In this document: one piece after another, positions 34,467 through 44,660 of the stretch
How positions within the stretch are numbered: the first letter of the stretch is position 1
Layout: each line of letters opens with the position of its first letter
NCBI RefSeq assembly: GCF_000970685.1
Contig: NZ_LAJB01000002.1
Coordinates: 465,854-529,853, forward strand
Length of the DNA: 64,000 bases
Direction: 5' to 3'
Source: Domibacillus indicus
GTDB taxonomy: Bacteria; Bacillota; Bacilli; Bacillales; Domibacillaceae
Notes under the pieces: model-generated
Databases searched by the model: none
What the model was told of the DNA's origin: nothing
The model's input: the letters and a program-made list of their open reading frames with translations, nothing else
Made by a program: the position numbers and the translations under genes

Positions 34467-35445
34467 CAGAAGGGCGGCGTTTTTCAGCTGCTCTTTTTTT
34501 CATGCCGCGAAACCGTGCCTTGATAAGCAAATAACGCTCCATCTCCCGTACAAATTGCAGCAGTGCAGCCCGCGCTTCAAATTCTTCACGCGTCTGCGGC
34601 AGCGGCATTTCTTCAAATTCCCGCTTTAAATCATTCAAATGGCTCAGGTGAAGCTTTGCCGTGTTGCCCGGATGAATATGTTCTTTTACATCTTCCATAA
34701 ACACAGCAATCATTTCAGCCTGCTCCGGACGGTGTGAAATTGAAATCACCAGCGAAATAAGCCGTTCAATAATCTCAAACTGCTTTTCACGCATCGTAAA
34801 GTACTGGTAAAACAAGCTGTCATGGCGGGTGAAATGGTTTTGAACATCCTTGTAGGCAAGTGATTTTGCCCTTTTAAGCAGATCTGCCGTTTCCGTTAAT
34901 TCTTTGCCATCCCAGCTGTGATTATTTGTCTGCAAATAAGCGATAATTTCTTCAAAAATACGTTCAAACAGCTTTTCCGTCTGCTGGCGCATTCTTACCA
35001 GATCATTTTCAACACTCGGCATGTACGAATTCAAAATAAGCGCAACACCGACACCAATCAGCACAAGGCCTATTTCGTTTAGAACCAGAGCAGCTGATAA
35101 CCCTTTTGCAGCGTACATATGCAAAATCAAAACGGTACTTGAAACGATGCCTTCCTGCACCTTTACTGCTACCGTGGTTGGAATGAACACAATTAAAATA
35201 AGACCGATCACGATAGCATGATAATGAAGCAGCTCGAAAAACAAAGCCGAGTAAAAAAGTGCAATAATCCCGGCTGCCAGCCGTGTCCAGGAGGCTTTAA
35301 GCGATTGCTGCTTTGTATTTTGAATACAAAGAATCGTAATAATACCGGCTGATGCGGAGTTATGCAGGCCGATCCATTCCGCAAGCAAAATAGAGATAGC
35401 GATGCCAAGTGCCGTTTTCGCCGTTCGATACCCGATTTTTATCAT
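34459..35445 (-). CDS. yqjA: Aromatic acid exporter family protein (YqjA, DUF939)
   Basis: A 328-residue membrane protein with an N-terminal block of about five hydrophobic segments (residues 10-145) and a long helical cytoplasmic C terminus, the layout of the FUSC/ArAE-like YqjA group. Transport substrate is unknown. The ATG at 35445 has GAGGTGA upstream; the GTG four codons earlier lies within that site. Confidence 0.85.
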   Translation of the reverse strand: MIKIGYRTAKTALGIAISILLAEWIGLHNSASAGIITILCIQNTKQQSLKASWTRLAAGIIALFYSALFFELLHYHAIVIGLILIVFIPTTVAVKVQEGIVSSTVLILHMYAAKGLSAALVLNEIGLVLIGVGVALILNSYMPSVENDLVRMRQQTEKLFERIFEEIIAYLQTNNHSWDGKELTETADLLKRAKSLAYKDVQNHFTRHDSLFYQYFTMREKQFEIIERLISLVISISHRPEQAEMIAVFMEDVKEHIHPGNTAKLHLSHLNDLKREFEEMPLPQTREEFEARAALLQFVREMERYLLIKARFRGMKKRAAEKRRPSVT

Positions 35446-35527
35446 TCTTTCTTTCACCTCAAGTTTCGGTTCAAGAGCTGGAAGAACAGTGTCCTGCCCT
35501 GCAGCACCAGGAACCGGCCGCCAGACT

Positions 35528-35560
35528 AAAGAGAAAGCCCCGCCGCACCGGGCAGGGCTT
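35528..35560 (-). terminator. Terminator of brxB
   Basis: Minus strand AAGCCC and GGGCTT arms with an inner GCC/GGC pairing and one mismatch, followed by TCTCTTT. Ten bases after the brxB stop. Confidence 0.65.
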
Positions 35561-35570
35561 CAAGCCATCC

Positions 35571-36008
35571 TTACACTTCTTCGCAATACTGATCGAATAG
35601 TGTTTGCAGATGTTCAACAACAGACATTGGATGATGCCCTTCAATTTGATGGCGTTCTACCATTGCCTGAACCTGTCCATCTTTGATCAAAGCAAAAGAC
35701 GGAGAAGACGGCGGGTAGCCTGTGAAATAGCTGCGTGCCTTCGCTGTCGCTTCTTTATCCTGTCCAGCGAACACCGTTACTAAACGATCCGGGCGTTTAT
35801 CGTAATGGATAGAATGTGCTGCTGCCGGCCGTGCAATACCACCGGCACAGCCGCAGACGGAATTGACCATTACAAGCGTTGTGCCTTTCTCATTTAATAC
35901 TTTATCGACATCTTCAGATGTTGTCAGTTCCGTATAGCCGGCCGCTTTGATTTCATCGCGTGCCTGACGAACTACATCATTCATGAAAAAGTTAAAATCC
36001 ATTCCCAT
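35571..36008 (-). CDS. brxB: Bacilliredoxin BrxB
   Basis: A 145-residue bacilliredoxin of the DUF1094 family (YqiW) that removes bacillithiol from proteins after oxidative stress. The active site is CGC, Cys52-Gly53-Cys54, within [14 protein letters not shown]. Length and sequence agree with B. subtilis YqiW throughout. AAAGGAG precedes the ATG. Confidence 0.95.
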   Translation of the reverse strand: MGMDFNFFMNDVVRQARDEIKAAGYTELTTSEDVDKVLNEKGTTLVMVNSVCGCAGGIARPAAAHSIHYDKRPDRLVTVFAGQDKEATAKARSYFTGYPPSSPSFALIKDGQVQAMVERHQIEGHHPMSVVEHLQTLFDQYCEEV

Positions 36009-36040
36009 GTTTTTCTCTCCTTTAAGCTTTTAGTAGCTTA

Positions 36041-36069
36041 ATCATAAGGCAAAAAAGTGTTTATTTCAA
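36041..36069 (-). promoter_or_regulatory. SigA promoter of brxB
   Basis: Minus strand TTGAAA (36064-36069), 17-bp spacer, TATGAT (36041-36046), about 30 nt before the start codon. Confidence 0.75.
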
Positions 36070-36119
36070 CGAATAGAGCCGGCTATTTTTCAAGAATGAT
36101 AAAAAACAAAAAAAGAATG

Positions 36120-36146
36120 TTTACTTTTAAAAAACGCGGGTAGAAT
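36120..36146 (+). promoter_or_regulatory. Candidate promoter for the orphan plus-strand RNA
   Basis: TAGAAT (36141-36146) is a good -10; TTTACT 15 bp upstream is only a fair -35, so an activator may be needed. Confidence 0.4.
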
Positions 36147-36152
36147 AATAAG

Positions 36153-36223
36153 GCAACTGGATCCATACCCCTAAACTCCCTGTATTGGCCAGCCGAATCC
36201 GATTCGGCCGGCCCTTTTTTTTT
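36153..36223 (+). ncRNA. Candidate small RNA of about 70 nt with strong terminator
   Basis: A plus-strand unit without a gene. It holds a C-rich unpaired stretch (ATACCCCTAAACTCCCTG) followed by a strong hairpin, GGCCAGCCGAAT pairing with ATTCGGCCGGCC around one mismatch, and nine T. The T run exists only on the plus strand, while no plus-strand gene lies upstream; the neighbours brxB and meaB are both on the minus strand. C-rich loops plus a strong terminator recall RoxS/RsaE-type RNAs, but I cannot assign it to that family. Structure is seen, expression is inferred. Confidence 0.5.
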
Positions 36224-37283
36224 AATCTGTTTCCTTCAGCACTTCTTTCAACAGCTTTTCTGCTGCCCGGGCAGGTGTTATCAGGCCCTCCATCAGTTGA
36301 TTTTCCCAATCGCCCATATGGGCTTTCACATAGGGATGCTGATAAAAAAAACGGTGCAGCCGCTCTTCAATTAAAGTATGCATCCACTCTTTTGCCTGGC
36401 TGCGCCTTTGCTCCGTTATTATTCCTTTCGCACCCTCTGCCGACTGAAAAGCCTTCACTGCCTGCCATATATCTTTTATTCCTTTATGGTGCAAAGCGGA
36501 GCATGTAAAAGCTTTAGGCGTCCATCCCGGGGTGAAAGGCGTCAGCACCTGCAAAAACTGATCGTATTCTTTTTTCGTTTTTTCAGCCAGCTGCTTGTTT
36601 TCTCCATCTGCCTTGTTCACTACTACGGCATCAGCCAGCTCAATAATCCCTTTTTTCATTCCCTGAAGTTCATCACCTGCTCCGGTCAGGGCAAGCAGAA
36701 TAAAAAAGTCTGTCATTCCTCTCACCAGAAATTCGCTTTGTCCTACACCAACCGTTTCAATTAAAATTACATCAAAGCCGGCCGCTTCACATAAAAGCAT
36801 CGTTTCACGCGTTTTGCGGTGTACACCGCCCAGCATGCCGCCTGATGGAGACGGACGAATAAAGGCGTTTGGATGTCTGGCAAGCTGCTCCATTCTCGTT
36901 TTATCTCCTAAAATTGAGCCCCCTGAAATGGACGAGCTCGGATCCACTGCTAAAACGGCTGTACGGTGTCCCTGCTCACACAGCATGACGCCCAATGACT
37001 CAATAAATGTACTTTTTCCAGCGCCCGGCACACCGGTAATGCCAATTCGAATAGATTTTCCGGTTTCCGGCAGAATCGCCTGCAGCAGATCCTGTCCGTA
37101 TGTGTAATGATGAGGTGCATTGCTTTCAATATAGGTGATTGCTTTTGCCAGCTCGTTCACTGATCCCTTTTTTATTTCTTCAGCAGAAGCAGATAAATCC
37201 GGCTGCCGCGCTTCTTTTTTTCGGTATATTTTACGGGGTGGAGCGGAAGCACCGGTGCTTTTCTTATGATATTCCTTTGTCAT
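36222..37283 (-). CDS. meaB: Methylmalonyl-CoA mutase chaperone GTPase MeaB
   Basis: A 353-residue G3E-family GTPase that protects and reloads the cobalamin of methylmalonyl-CoA mutase. P loop GVPGAGKS at 84-91, the Mg/switch region [16 protein letters not shown] and the base-specificity NKAD are present. Its ATG overlaps the mutB stop by 4 bp, so the three genes mutA-mutB-meaB form one unit. It may also be called ArgK/YgfD. Confidence 0.95.
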   Translation of the reverse strand: MTKEYHKKSTGASAPPRKIYRKKEARQPDLSASAEEIKKGSVNELAKAITYIESNAPHHYTYGQDLLQAILPETGKSIRIGITGVPGAGKSTFIESLGVMLCEQGHRTAVLAVDPSSSISGGSILGDKTRMEQLARHPNAFIRPSPSGGMLGGVHRKTRETMLLCEAAGFDVILIETVGVGQSEFLVRGMTDFFILLALTGAGDELQGMKKGIIELADAVVVNKADGENKQLAEKTKKEYDQFLQVLTPFTPGWTPKAFTCSALHHKGIKDIWQAVKAFQSAEGAKGIITEQRRSQAKEWMHTLIEERLHRFFYQHPYVKAHMGDWENQLMEGLITPARAAEKLLKEVLKETD

Positions 37284-39460
37284 TCTGCCACTTCCTCATA
37301 ACCGAGCCGCTCATAAATTTTTTCCAAAATCACCTGTGCGGAGATGGGAATGACCGTACCGGGACCGAATATGGCTGCTGCTCCCTGCTGTTTTAAAAAC
37401 TCGTAATCCTGCGCAGGAATCACACCGCCAACAAATACAACAATATCTTCGCGGCCGTGCTTTTCCAATTCCTTTATAAGAGCCGGCAGCAGTGTTTTAT
37501 GCCCGGCAGCAAGAGAACTAAAGCCGACAGCATGGACGTCGTTTTCAATCGCCTGCTTTGCTGTTTCTTCCGGCGTTTGAAATAAGGGGCCGATGTCTAC
37601 GTCAAATCCAAGGTCCGCATAAGCAGTAGCAATCACTTTCGCCCCGCGGTCATGTCCGTCCTGGCCCATTTTGGCCACCAGTATACGCGGACGGCGTCCT
37701 TCCTGTTCCGCAAATTCCGACGTCATCTGCTGTACAGCCTCCATTTGCTCCGTATCAGAAAAATTCGAGCTGTATACCCCGCTCACAGACCGGATCACCG
37801 CCTTATGCCTGCCGCTGACAGCTTCCACAGCATCCGAAATTTCCCCCAGTGTTGCCCGAAGCGCTGCCGCTTCAACAGCCAGCTCCAGCAAGTTGCCCTG
37901 GCCCGACCGGACAGAGTCAGTGATAGCCAGAAGCGCTCCTTTTACTTTTGCTTCGTCACGGCTTTTGCGGACACGCTGAATACGTTCAATCTGCTTTAAC
38001 CGTACCGCCGTATTGTTAATATCCAAAATATCAATTGGATCTTCTCGTTCGAGACGATACCGGTTTACACCAATGATTGCTTCTTCACCGGAGTCAATTT
38101 TTGCCTGGCGCCGCGCTGCCGCTTCTTCAATCTTCATTTTCGGAAGTCCGGTTTCAATCGCTTTTGCCATGCCGCCAAGCGACTCTATCTCTTCAATATG
38201 AGCCCTTGCACGCTCCATTAATTCACTGGTCAGCGCTTCTACGTAATAGGAGCCTCCCCATGGGTCGATTACTTTTGTGATGCCGGTTTCTTCCTGAAGA
38301 AACAGCTGGGTGTTGCGGGCAATCCGCGCTGAAAAGTCCGTTGGAAGAGCGATTGCTTCATCCAGCGCATTTGTATGCAGTGACTGGGTATGCCCCATGG
38401 CCGCCGCGTGTGCCTCGATAAGTGTGCGCGTTACATTGTTAAAAGGATCCTGCTCTGTTAAACTCCAGCCCGATGTTTGAGAATGTGTGCGAAGCATGAG
38501 GGATTTTTGATTTTTCGGCTTAAAGGGACTGATCAGCTCGGCCCACAATCTCCTGGCCGCACGCATTTTGGCTACTTCCATAAAATAATTCATGCCGACA
38601 GCCCAGAAAAAGGAAAGCCTCGGTGCAAAAGAGTCAATGTTAATTCCTGACTTCACGCCAGTCCGCACATATTCCAGCCCGTCAGCCAGTGTATAGGCGA
38701 GCTCCAAATCAGCCGGCGCTCCTGCCTCCTGCATATGATAGCCGGAAATCGATATAGAATTGAACTTCGGCATATACTGAGACGTATAGCTGAAAATATC
38801 GGCAATAATCCGCATAGACGTTTCCGGCGGGTAAATATACGTGTTGCGGACCATATATTCTTTTAAAATGTCATTTTGAATGGTTCCGGACAGTTTTTCC
38901 TTTGAAACCCCTTGTTCCTGTGCCGAAACGATATAAAAAGCCATAATTGGCAGCACAGCGCCATTCATCGTCATGGACACTGACATCTGGTCCAGCGGAA
39001 TGCCGCTGAATAAAATGTTCGTGTCTTCCACCGTATCAATCGCTACTCCCGCTTTCCCCACGTCACCGATAACCCGGGGGTGGTCGGAATCATAACCCCT
39101 GTGAGTCGGCAAATCAAACGCCACGGACAGCCCTTTCTGCCCCATTGCCAGGTTGCGGCGGTAAAAGGCATTGCTTTCCTCGGCAGTTGAAAAACCAGCA
39201 TACTGGCGGATCGTCCATGGACGTGTTATATACATTGTCGGATATGGGCCGCGTGTAAACGGCACGATGCCCGGAAAGTCGCTGGGGTGCGTAAGATTCT
39301 CTGTATCTTCTTGTGTATACAGCCGTTTCAAATGAATTTTTTCGTTTGTTTCAAATAAAAGCTCTTCGTACAGCCGTTTTATTTCCTGCCCGGCTTCTTT
39401 CCTTTCTTCTGCCGGCTGGTTTTTTGGTAACTCGAATGGATTCATGTTTCTTAACGTCAC
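37280..39460 (-). CDS. mutB: Methylmalonyl-CoA mutase large (catalytic) subunit
   Basis: A 726-residue adenosylcobalamin enzyme that rearranges methylmalonyl-CoA to succinyl-CoA. The TIM barrel (about 60-560) has [18 protein letters not shown] and the YYVEALT stretch; the C-terminal cobalamin domain has DGHDRG with the axial His603. The GTG start overlaps the mutA stop by 4 bp, GGGAG upstream. Full length. Confidence 0.96.
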   Translation of the reverse strand: MTLRNMNPFELPKNQPAEERKEAGQEIKRLYEELLFETNEKIHLKRLYTQEDTENLTHPSDFPGIVPFTRGPYPTMYITRPWTIRQYAGFSTAEESNAFYRRNLAMGQKGLSVAFDLPTHRGYDSDHPRVIGDVGKAGVAIDTVEDTNILFSGIPLDQMSVSMTMNGAVLPIMAFYIVSAQEQGVSKEKLSGTIQNDILKEYMVRNTYIYPPETSMRIIADIFSYTSQYMPKFNSISISGYHMQEAGAPADLELAYTLADGLEYVRTGVKSGINIDSFAPRLSFFWAVGMNYFMEVAKMRAARRLWAELISPFKPKNQKSLMLRTHSQTSGWSLTEQDPFNNVTRTLIEAHAAAMGHTQSLHTNALDEAIALPTDFSARIARNTQLFLQEETGITKVIDPWGGSYYVEALTSELMERARAHIEEIESLGGMAKAIETGLPKMKIEEAAARRQAKIDSGEEAIIGVNRYRLEREDPIDILDINNTAVRLKQIERIQRVRKSRDEAKVKGALLAITDSVRSGQGNLLELAVEAAALRATLGEISDAVEAVSGRHKAVIRSVSGVYSSNFSDTEQMEAVQQMTSEFAEQEGRRPRILVAKMGQDGHDRGAKVIATAYADLGFDVDIGPLFQTPEETAKQAIENDVHAVGFSSLAAGHKTLLPALIKELEKHGREDIVVFVGGVIPAQDYEFLKQQGAAAIFGPGTVIPISAQVILEKIYERLGYEEVAE

Positions 39461-40983
39461 ACCGCAGCACTCCCTTCGTATACTGAAAGCACCTTCGCCA
39501 GCTTTTCAACAAGGTTATCTCCGGAGGCGATCCGTCCATCCGCCCCGGCTCTTTCCCATAGTCCAGCGATATCAATTACTGCGCTGCCTGCCGCTTTTTT
39601 TAAGGCGGCAGCGAATGATTCCCCGAGCTGTTCATATATTTCGTCCGGCCCGCAAATACAGTAGTAAGGCAGCTTTAAGCGCTGGATAAATAAACGCGCT
39701 TCCTCAAGAGTATTGCACGGTTTAGAACGCACTGCTTTAATTCCCGCAGCCGCCAGCACTCCTTCTGCATAATCAGCCCGGATTTTAAACTGCCTTAGCT
39801 CTCCGAAACAGATCAAGCCCGCTTCAACCGACTGTCCGGTTTGTAACAGGTGCATGGCGCGAATTCGAAGTGATTCAAATGGCTCTGCCGCTCTTTGTTG
39901 TTTCACTGGTGTAATTGGCTCGCCATCCAGCTGCAGCCCGGCCGGTTTTTTTGGCGGAGGAGGTACCTGTTCCGCTGGATTTGCGTACATATTTGCTCCG
40001 ACCATTATCTGCCCCCGCACCGCCAGCTGCTGTTCTCTTTGCAAACGGACCTGCCGGATTTCTTTCTGGATCATGCCCGATGTTAAGGCAGCCCGAATTC
40101 CTCCTGCTTCTTCAATGTCTGCAAACCAATCCCAGGCACGGCGGCCGATTTCACTTGTAAGGGCTTCCACATAATAAGAGCCTCCGGCGGGGTCCATTAC
40201 TTTGTCCAGGAGCGCCTCATGCTTTAGTATTCTCGGAATGTTTTCGGAAATTCGGCTTGATAAAGCTGTCACCCGGCCGGTTACTTGATCAAATGGCTTT
40301 ACAGACAGATAATCCACACTGCCAATAACTGCAGAAAAAGCGGCGCTGCCTGCCCGCAAAATGTTAACGTGCGGGTCAACGATTGACATCATTGCATTAC
40401 TCGTTTCCACGCTGATCAGCGGCTTTATCTCTTCGTCCAGCCCAAACGCCTGTGTAAAAGCTCTCCAGAGCGGTTTAAACGCGCGCAGCTTTGCCAGCTC
40501 GGTAAAAAACACAGGCCCGGCTGCAAAATGAAGCAGGCATTTAGAAGCCGCTCCGCTTTTATCTTCGGCAATTCTCATATGATGGGCAGCTTCCGCAAGA
40601 GCCAGAGCAAGCTCCTGCACTGCATTCGCTCCTCCTAAATGGTACGGAGCCGTATTAATCGTCAATACTTGTTCACTATGTATTACCTTAAGAGCAGAAT
40701 CCGGCGGCATAATACCGGCTGCTGCACCCGCTGAAATAGGATCAAGCCCGAGCGCCACGTTCCCTTTTGGAAACACTGGCATACGATGAAATCCTCTTGT
40801 GAATGGCGCTTCCCCGGGCAATGAAGTTACTGCCGTGCGGTCCGCATTTGTGTAAAGCGGCTTTAGTTCAATCCCTTCAGCTGTTCTTTCTGCAAGACTT
40901 GACATAGGCTTTCCTTTTAACGATGCCTCTGCAGCCAATTCCCAATCCTTGAGTGAAACCGGCGGAAACGCCTCTTTCCTCAA
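39457..40983 (-). CDS. mutA: Methylmalonyl-CoA mutase small subunit, short form
   Basis: A 508-residue non-catalytic subunit with a degenerate barrel domain and a C-terminal domain that lacks the DxHxxG cobalamin motif, as usual for small subunits. It ends with conserved residues near [12 protein letters not shown]. It is clearly shorter than classical small subunits (about 640 residues in Propionibacterium); the segment after FTRGFHRM is cut down. I chose the TTG at 40983, with AAGGGG 8 bp upstream, since homologues start near MRKE; the GTG three codons earlier lies on that site. Confidence 0.88.
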   Translation of the reverse strand: MRKEAFPPVSLKDWELAAEASLKGKPMSSLAERTAEGIELKPLYTNADRTAVTSLPGEAPFTRGFHRMPVFPKGNVALGLDPISAGAAAGIMPPDSALKVIHSEQVLTINTAPYHLGGANAVQELALALAEAAHHMRIAEDKSGAASKCLLHFAAGPVFFTELAKLRAFKPLWRAFTQAFGLDEEIKPLISVETSNAMMSIVDPHVNILRAGSAAFSAVIGSVDYLSVKPFDQVTGRVTALSSRISENIPRILKHEALLDKVMDPAGGSYYVEALTSEIGRRAWDWFADIEEAGGIRAALTSGMIQKEIRQVRLQREQQLAVRGQIMVGANMYANPAEQVPPPPKKPAGLQLDGEPITPVKQQRAAEPFESLRIRAMHLLQTGQSVEAGLICFGELRQFKIRADYAEGVLAAAGIKAVRSKPCNTLEEARLFIQRLKLPYYCICGPDEIYEQLGESFAAALKKAAGSAVIDIAGLWERAGADGRIASGDNLVEKLAKVLSVYEGSAAV

Positions 40984-41176
40984 AGCACCCACCCCTTTTT
41001 TGAAATCGGTTACAATTGTAAAATTTTCAAAATCAGCTTTTATTCATTGTAATACAGAATGCAAGGATCAATCAACGTATACCGGACAAAACGTGAAAAA
41101 ATATTGTGTCCATGCTATTCTATTATTAGCTTGTCTCACTGGCAGATAAGCTAATTTTTTATTCAGGAGAGAGATT
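40984..41176. other. Divergent spacer between mutA and ypuA
   Basis: About 190 bp without a gene. It holds the palindrome TTACAATTGTAA (41010-41021) and AT-rich stretches that could contain promoters for both directions, but no box pair is convincing. Confidence 0.4.
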
Positions 41177-42037
41177 ATGAAAAAATTACTTAGCCTGCTC
41201 GGGATTGCCGTCTTTAGCTTTGGAACAGCCGTATCTGCGGACAGCACCCCCGGTGACATCATTGTAACACTTGGCGAAAATTTAACGCCGGCGCAAAAAG
41301 AGCAGCTGCTTGAAGAGATGAACGTCCCGCAAGACACTGAAACAATTACGGTATCTAATGCAGAGGAACATCAATACTTAGGTGACTATATTCCAAAAGC
41401 GCAAATTGGCACAAAAGCCATTTCATCCAGTAAAATTACAACAGCCGAATCCGGCTCTGGTTTAAATGTAGAAACGAAAAATATTACGTGGGTATCAAAA
41501 GAAATGTATACGAATGCTCTAACAACTGCGAGTGTAAAAGATGCCGACATTTATATTACTGCTCCATTTGAAGTATCGGGGACGGCTGCTTTAACCGGAA
41601 TTATTAAAGCTTATGAAACCACAACGGGCGAAGAAATCCCGGAAGAGCAAAAGCAGGTGGCCAATGAAGAAATGGTCACTACCGCCAAGCTTGGAGATGA
41701 AATCGGCAAAGAGGAAGCGACTAATTTAATTGAGCGGATTAAAGAAGAGGTTGCGGCGCAAAATCCTCAGACTGTTCAAGAAATCCAGGTGATTATTAAC
41801 AATATCTCCAATGAGTTAAATATTACGCTGACCGAGGCGCAGAAAAACCAGCTTGCGGCCTTGTTTGACAAAATGCAAAACCTTGACATTAACTGGGACC
41901 AGGTGAATTCGCAAATCGACAAAGCTAAAGAGCAATGGGACAGCTTTAAAAACTCAGAAGAAGGCCAGGGCTTCCTTCAATCAATTATTGATTTCTTACA
42001 ATCAGTTGTCGACAGCATTGCCGGACTGTTTAAATAA
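41177..42037 (+). CDS. ypuA: Secreted DUF1002 protein YpuA
   Basis: A 286-residue exported protein. A signal peptide covers residues 1-21 (cleavage near VSA-DS), followed by the DUF1002 domain (about 25-285) rich in Lys, Glu and Gln; its C-terminal half is helical. The function is not known. In B. subtilis ypuA lies near lysA; here it is between the mut and bkd genes. GGAGAG precedes the ATG. Confidence 0.9.
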   Translation: MKKLLSLLGIAVFSFGTAVSADSTPGDIIVTLGENLTPAQKEQLLEEMNVPQDTETITVSNAEEHQYLGDYIPKAQIGTKAISSSKITTAESGSGLNVETKNITWVSKEMYTNALTTASVKDADIYITAPFEVSGTAALTGIIKAYETTTGEEIPEEQKQVANEEMVTTAKLGDEIGKEEATNLIERIKEEVAAQNPQTVQEIQVIINNISNELNITLTEAQKNQLAALFDKMQNLDINWDQVNSQIDKAKEQWDSFKNSEEGQGFLQSIIDFLQSVVDSIAGLFK

Positions 42038-42069
42038 GCTAAAGAGGCAGGAGCAAAAGTATTTCAGCC

Positions 42070-42136
42070 AAATAAAAACCCGAACTATCAAGCGGAATTC
42101 TAATTTAGAATTTCGCAATAGTTTGGGTTTTTATTT
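42070..42136. terminator. Long imperfect inverted repeat behind ypuA, two-way terminator
   Basis: AAATAAAAACCC at the left end pairs with GGGTTTTTATTT at the right end, and the pairing continues inward through AACTAT/ATAGTT, GCG/CGC and GAATTCTAA/TTTAGAATTT. The whole forms a 67-nt hairpin with arms near 31 bp. Much longer than the other terminators in the window. Confidence 0.75.
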
Positions 42137-42444
42137 GATATCGCTTCATTAAACTAAAGGTTACTCGGCTTTAAGAATGGTCAATTTAGTTATGTCCCAG
42201 CTTCTTTTCACAGTGTTGAAAAACAAACTTGTCAAGAGCCGTTTCATTCGTTTTTAAAGAATTTCCGGACAGAAAATTTATAAATTGGTCATTTATGCTG
42301 TGAAACAATCTATATAACAAATCCTTTTTAAAAAGTGCAGAAGAACAGCGCTGATCCGGGTAAGAAACAGCAGGATTTGTTTTTTTTTCTCTTGTTAAAA
42401 GGAAGAAATCCCTATCGTTGATGTATGGTCCCCGGCTTGCGCTT
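42137..42444. other. 308-bp spacer without a supported gene
   Basis: AT-rich stretch between the ypuA terminator and the bkdB stop. A minus-strand frame (product ending HCEKKLGHN) crosses it from inside bkdB but has no ribosome site and no recognisable domain. No clear terminator for bkdB is seen here apart from the long inverted repeat on the far side. Confidence 0.5.
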
Positions 42445-43656
42445 TTAATAAACCGGCATCGTGTCCTCGGATGCTGCTTCAAGCAATTCTTTCACACGCT
42501 GCATAAACCGGCCGCAAATCAATCCGTCCAGCACACGGTGGTCAAGCGACAGACACAGGTTGACCATATCGCGCACTGCGATCATTCCATCAATGATAAC
42601 CGGCCGTTTCACAATGGATTCTACCTGTAAAATAGCAGCCTGTGGATAATTGATAATTCCCATTGACTGAACAGAGCCAAACGAGCCGGTATTGTTGACA
42701 GTAAACGTTCCGCCGCTGACATCTTCTTTCGTGAGCGTGCCGGTACGCGCTTTTTTCGCCAGGTCATTTACTTCTCTGGCAATACCTTTAATTGACTTTT
42801 CATCAGCCCATTTAATGACCGGTACAAACAGCTTATCTTCTGCGGCAACTGCAATAGAAACATGAATATCTTTTTTGCGGACAATATGGTCGCCTGCCCA
42901 CATCGCATTCATTTCCGGAAACTCCTTAAGCGCTCTTGCCACTGCTTTTACGAAAAAAGAAAAATACGTAACGCTGTAGCCTTCCGCTTTTTTAAAGGAG
43001 TCTTTGATTGAATCACGGTAACGGACTAGATTCGTTACATCCACTTCTATCATCATCCAGGCATGCGGCACTTCCTGCTTTGTTTTCACCATATTAGCCG
43101 CAACCGTTTGTTTAATTCCATCAACCGGTACGATGATATCACCATTACCTGCCTCAGGCGCTTGGACAGCCGGCGCCAAAACAGCTTCTGGCTGCTTCTG
43201 CGTTTCTTCCTGCTTTAAGTCAATCTGCTGCTGTACATCCTTCCGGGTAATCCGGCCGCCTTTTCCTGTGCCTTTAACAGACAAAAGGTCGATTTGATGA
43301 AGCTGTGAAAGCTTCAATACGGCAGGTGAATAGCGTCCGCTTTGATCTTCTGGAGCTTCTTTTGTGCTGCTTGCTGCTTTTGGTTCCATTGCTGCTTTTG
43401 GCGTGTTCTCGGCATCTGCTGTTTCAATCGTGCAAATAATAGCACCGACAGCCATCTGCTCATTTTCATTCGCTACTATTTCTTTAATGGTACCCGCGAA
43501 AGAAGAAGGGATATCAGCTGTTACTTTGTCTGTGAGCACCTCGGCAATAGGATCGTATTTATTCACATAATCCCCCGGTGCAACAAGCCACTTTGTAATC
43601 ATCCCTTCTGTTACACTTTCGCCGAGCTTTGGCATTTTCATTTGTTGAATCGCCAT
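42445..43656 (-). CDS. bkdB: Branched-chain keto-acid dehydrogenase E2 (lipoamide acyltransferase)
   Basis: A 403-residue E2 core enzyme. Lipoyl domain 1-77 with the lipoylated Lys44 in VLTDKVTADI, a linker, the E1/E3-binding domain (about 108-143, YSPAVLKLSQLHQID), then the catalytic acyltransferase domain ending with the DHRVLDG active-site motif. Last gene of lpdV-bkdAA-bkdAB-bkdB. Confidence 0.95.
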   Translation of the reverse strand: MAIQQMKMPKLGESVTEGMITKWLVAPGDYVNKYDPIAEVLTDKVTADIPSSFAGTIKEIVANENEQMAVGAIICTIETADAENTPKAAMEPKAASSTKEAPEDQSGRYSPAVLKLSQLHQIDLLSVKGTGKGGRITRKDVQQQIDLKQEETQKQPEAVLAPAVQAPEAGNGDIIVPVDGIKQTVAANMVKTKQEVPHAWMMIEVDVTNLVRYRDSIKDSFKKAEGYSVTYFSFFVKAVARALKEFPEMNAMWAGDHIVRKKDIHVSIAVAAEDKLFVPVIKWADEKSIKGIAREVNDLAKKARTGTLTKEDVSGGTFTVNNTGSFGSVQSMGIINYPQAAILQVESIVKRPVIIDGMIAVRDMVNLCLSLDHRVLDGLICGRFMQRVKELLEAASEDTMPVY

Positions 43657-43676
43657 GATGCGCCTCCTATTCCCTG

Positions 43677-44660
43677 TTAAAATTCAGCGAGATCGCGCAT
43701 CGCTTTCTCTACTTTTTCAGGATTCATCATAAAATATTTTTCCATCGGCAGTGCGTACGGCATCGCCGGCACGTCCGGGCCCGCAAGCCTTTTGATCGGA
43801 GCATCCAGATCAAACAGGCAGTGCTCGGCAATAATAGCGGAGACTTCACTCATAACGCTGCCTTCTTTATTATCTTCTGTAATAAGAAGCACCTTGCCTG
43901 TTTTTGAAGCTGATTCGATAATGGTTTCCTTATCAAGCGGGTAAACAGTCCGCAGATCCACTACTTCTGTGTCGATTCCCTCCTGTGCAAGCTTTCCGGC
44001 AGCCTGCAGGGCAAAATGAACACAAAGGCCATACGTAATAACCGTTATATCTTCTCCTTTGCGCTTTACATCTGCTTTGCCGATCGGCAGCACATAATCA
44101 TCTTCCGGCACCTCTCCCTTAATCGAGCGGTACGCTTTTTTATGCTCAAAAAACAACACCGGATCTTCATCACGAATTGCTGCCTTTAACAGCCCTTTTA
44201 CATCATATGGCGTTGATGGCATGACAATTTTTAAGCCAGGCTGATTTGCAAAAATCGCTTCAACCGACTGCGAATGATATAAAGCACCGTGAATGCCGCC
44301 TCCATATGGTGCGCGAATCACAATGGGACAGTGCCAATCGTTGTTGGAGCGGTAGCGGATACGGGCCGCTTCCGAAATAATCTGGTTTACAGCCGGCATA
44401 ATAAAATCGGCAAACTGCATTTCCGCAACCGGCCGCTTTCCAGCCATAGAGGCGCCGATCGCAACTCCTGCGATGGCAGATTCCGCAAGCGGTGTATCGA
44501 GCACCCGGTCTTCGCCAAATTGTGCATAAAGGCCATCGGTCGCCTTGAAAACACCGCCTTTTTTGCCGACGTCTTCTCCAAGAATAAACACATGCGGATC
44601 TCGTTCCATTTCTTCACGCAGTGCCATTGTTACTGCCTCGATATATGAAATAACAGCCAT
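43677..44660 (-). CDS. bkdAB: Branched-chain keto-acid dehydrogenase E1 beta subunit
   Basis: A 327-residue transketolase-like subunit. Typical blocks are ILGEDVGKKGGVFKAT, DTPLAESAIAGVAIG and PYGGGIHGALYHSQS. With BkdAA it decarboxylates the keto acids of valine, leucine and isoleucine. It overlaps bkdAA by one base (TAATG). Confidence 0.96.
   Translation of the reverse strand: MAVISYIEAVTMALREEMERDPHVFILGEDVGKKGGVFKATDGLYAQFGEDRVLDTPLAESAIAGVAIGASMAGKRPVAEMQFADFIMPAVNQIISEAARIRYRSNNDWHCPIVIRAPYGGGIHGALYHSQSVEAIFANQPGLKIVMPSTPYDVKGLLKAAIRDEDPVLFFEHKKAYRSIKGEVPEDDYVLPIGKADVKRKGEDITVITYGLCVHFALQAAGKLAQEGIDTEVVDLRTVYPLDKETIIESASKTGKVLLITEDNKEGSVMSEVSAIIAEHCLFDLDAPIKRLAGPDVPAMPYALPMEKYFMMNPEKVEKAMRDLAEF

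Noticed and set aside
36187-36223. Reading the hairpin as the meaB terminator
   Set aside because: On the minus strand it is followed by AATACAGGGAG with no T tract; only the plus strand has the T run.
41010-41021. TTACAATTGTAA palindrome as an operator
   Set aside because: Short AT-rich palindromes occur by chance; no paired promoter boxes could be placed around it.
42186-42482. 98-residue minus-strand frame crossing the bkdB end and the spacer
   Set aside because: It starts inside bkdB, has no ribosome site and no recognisable domain.
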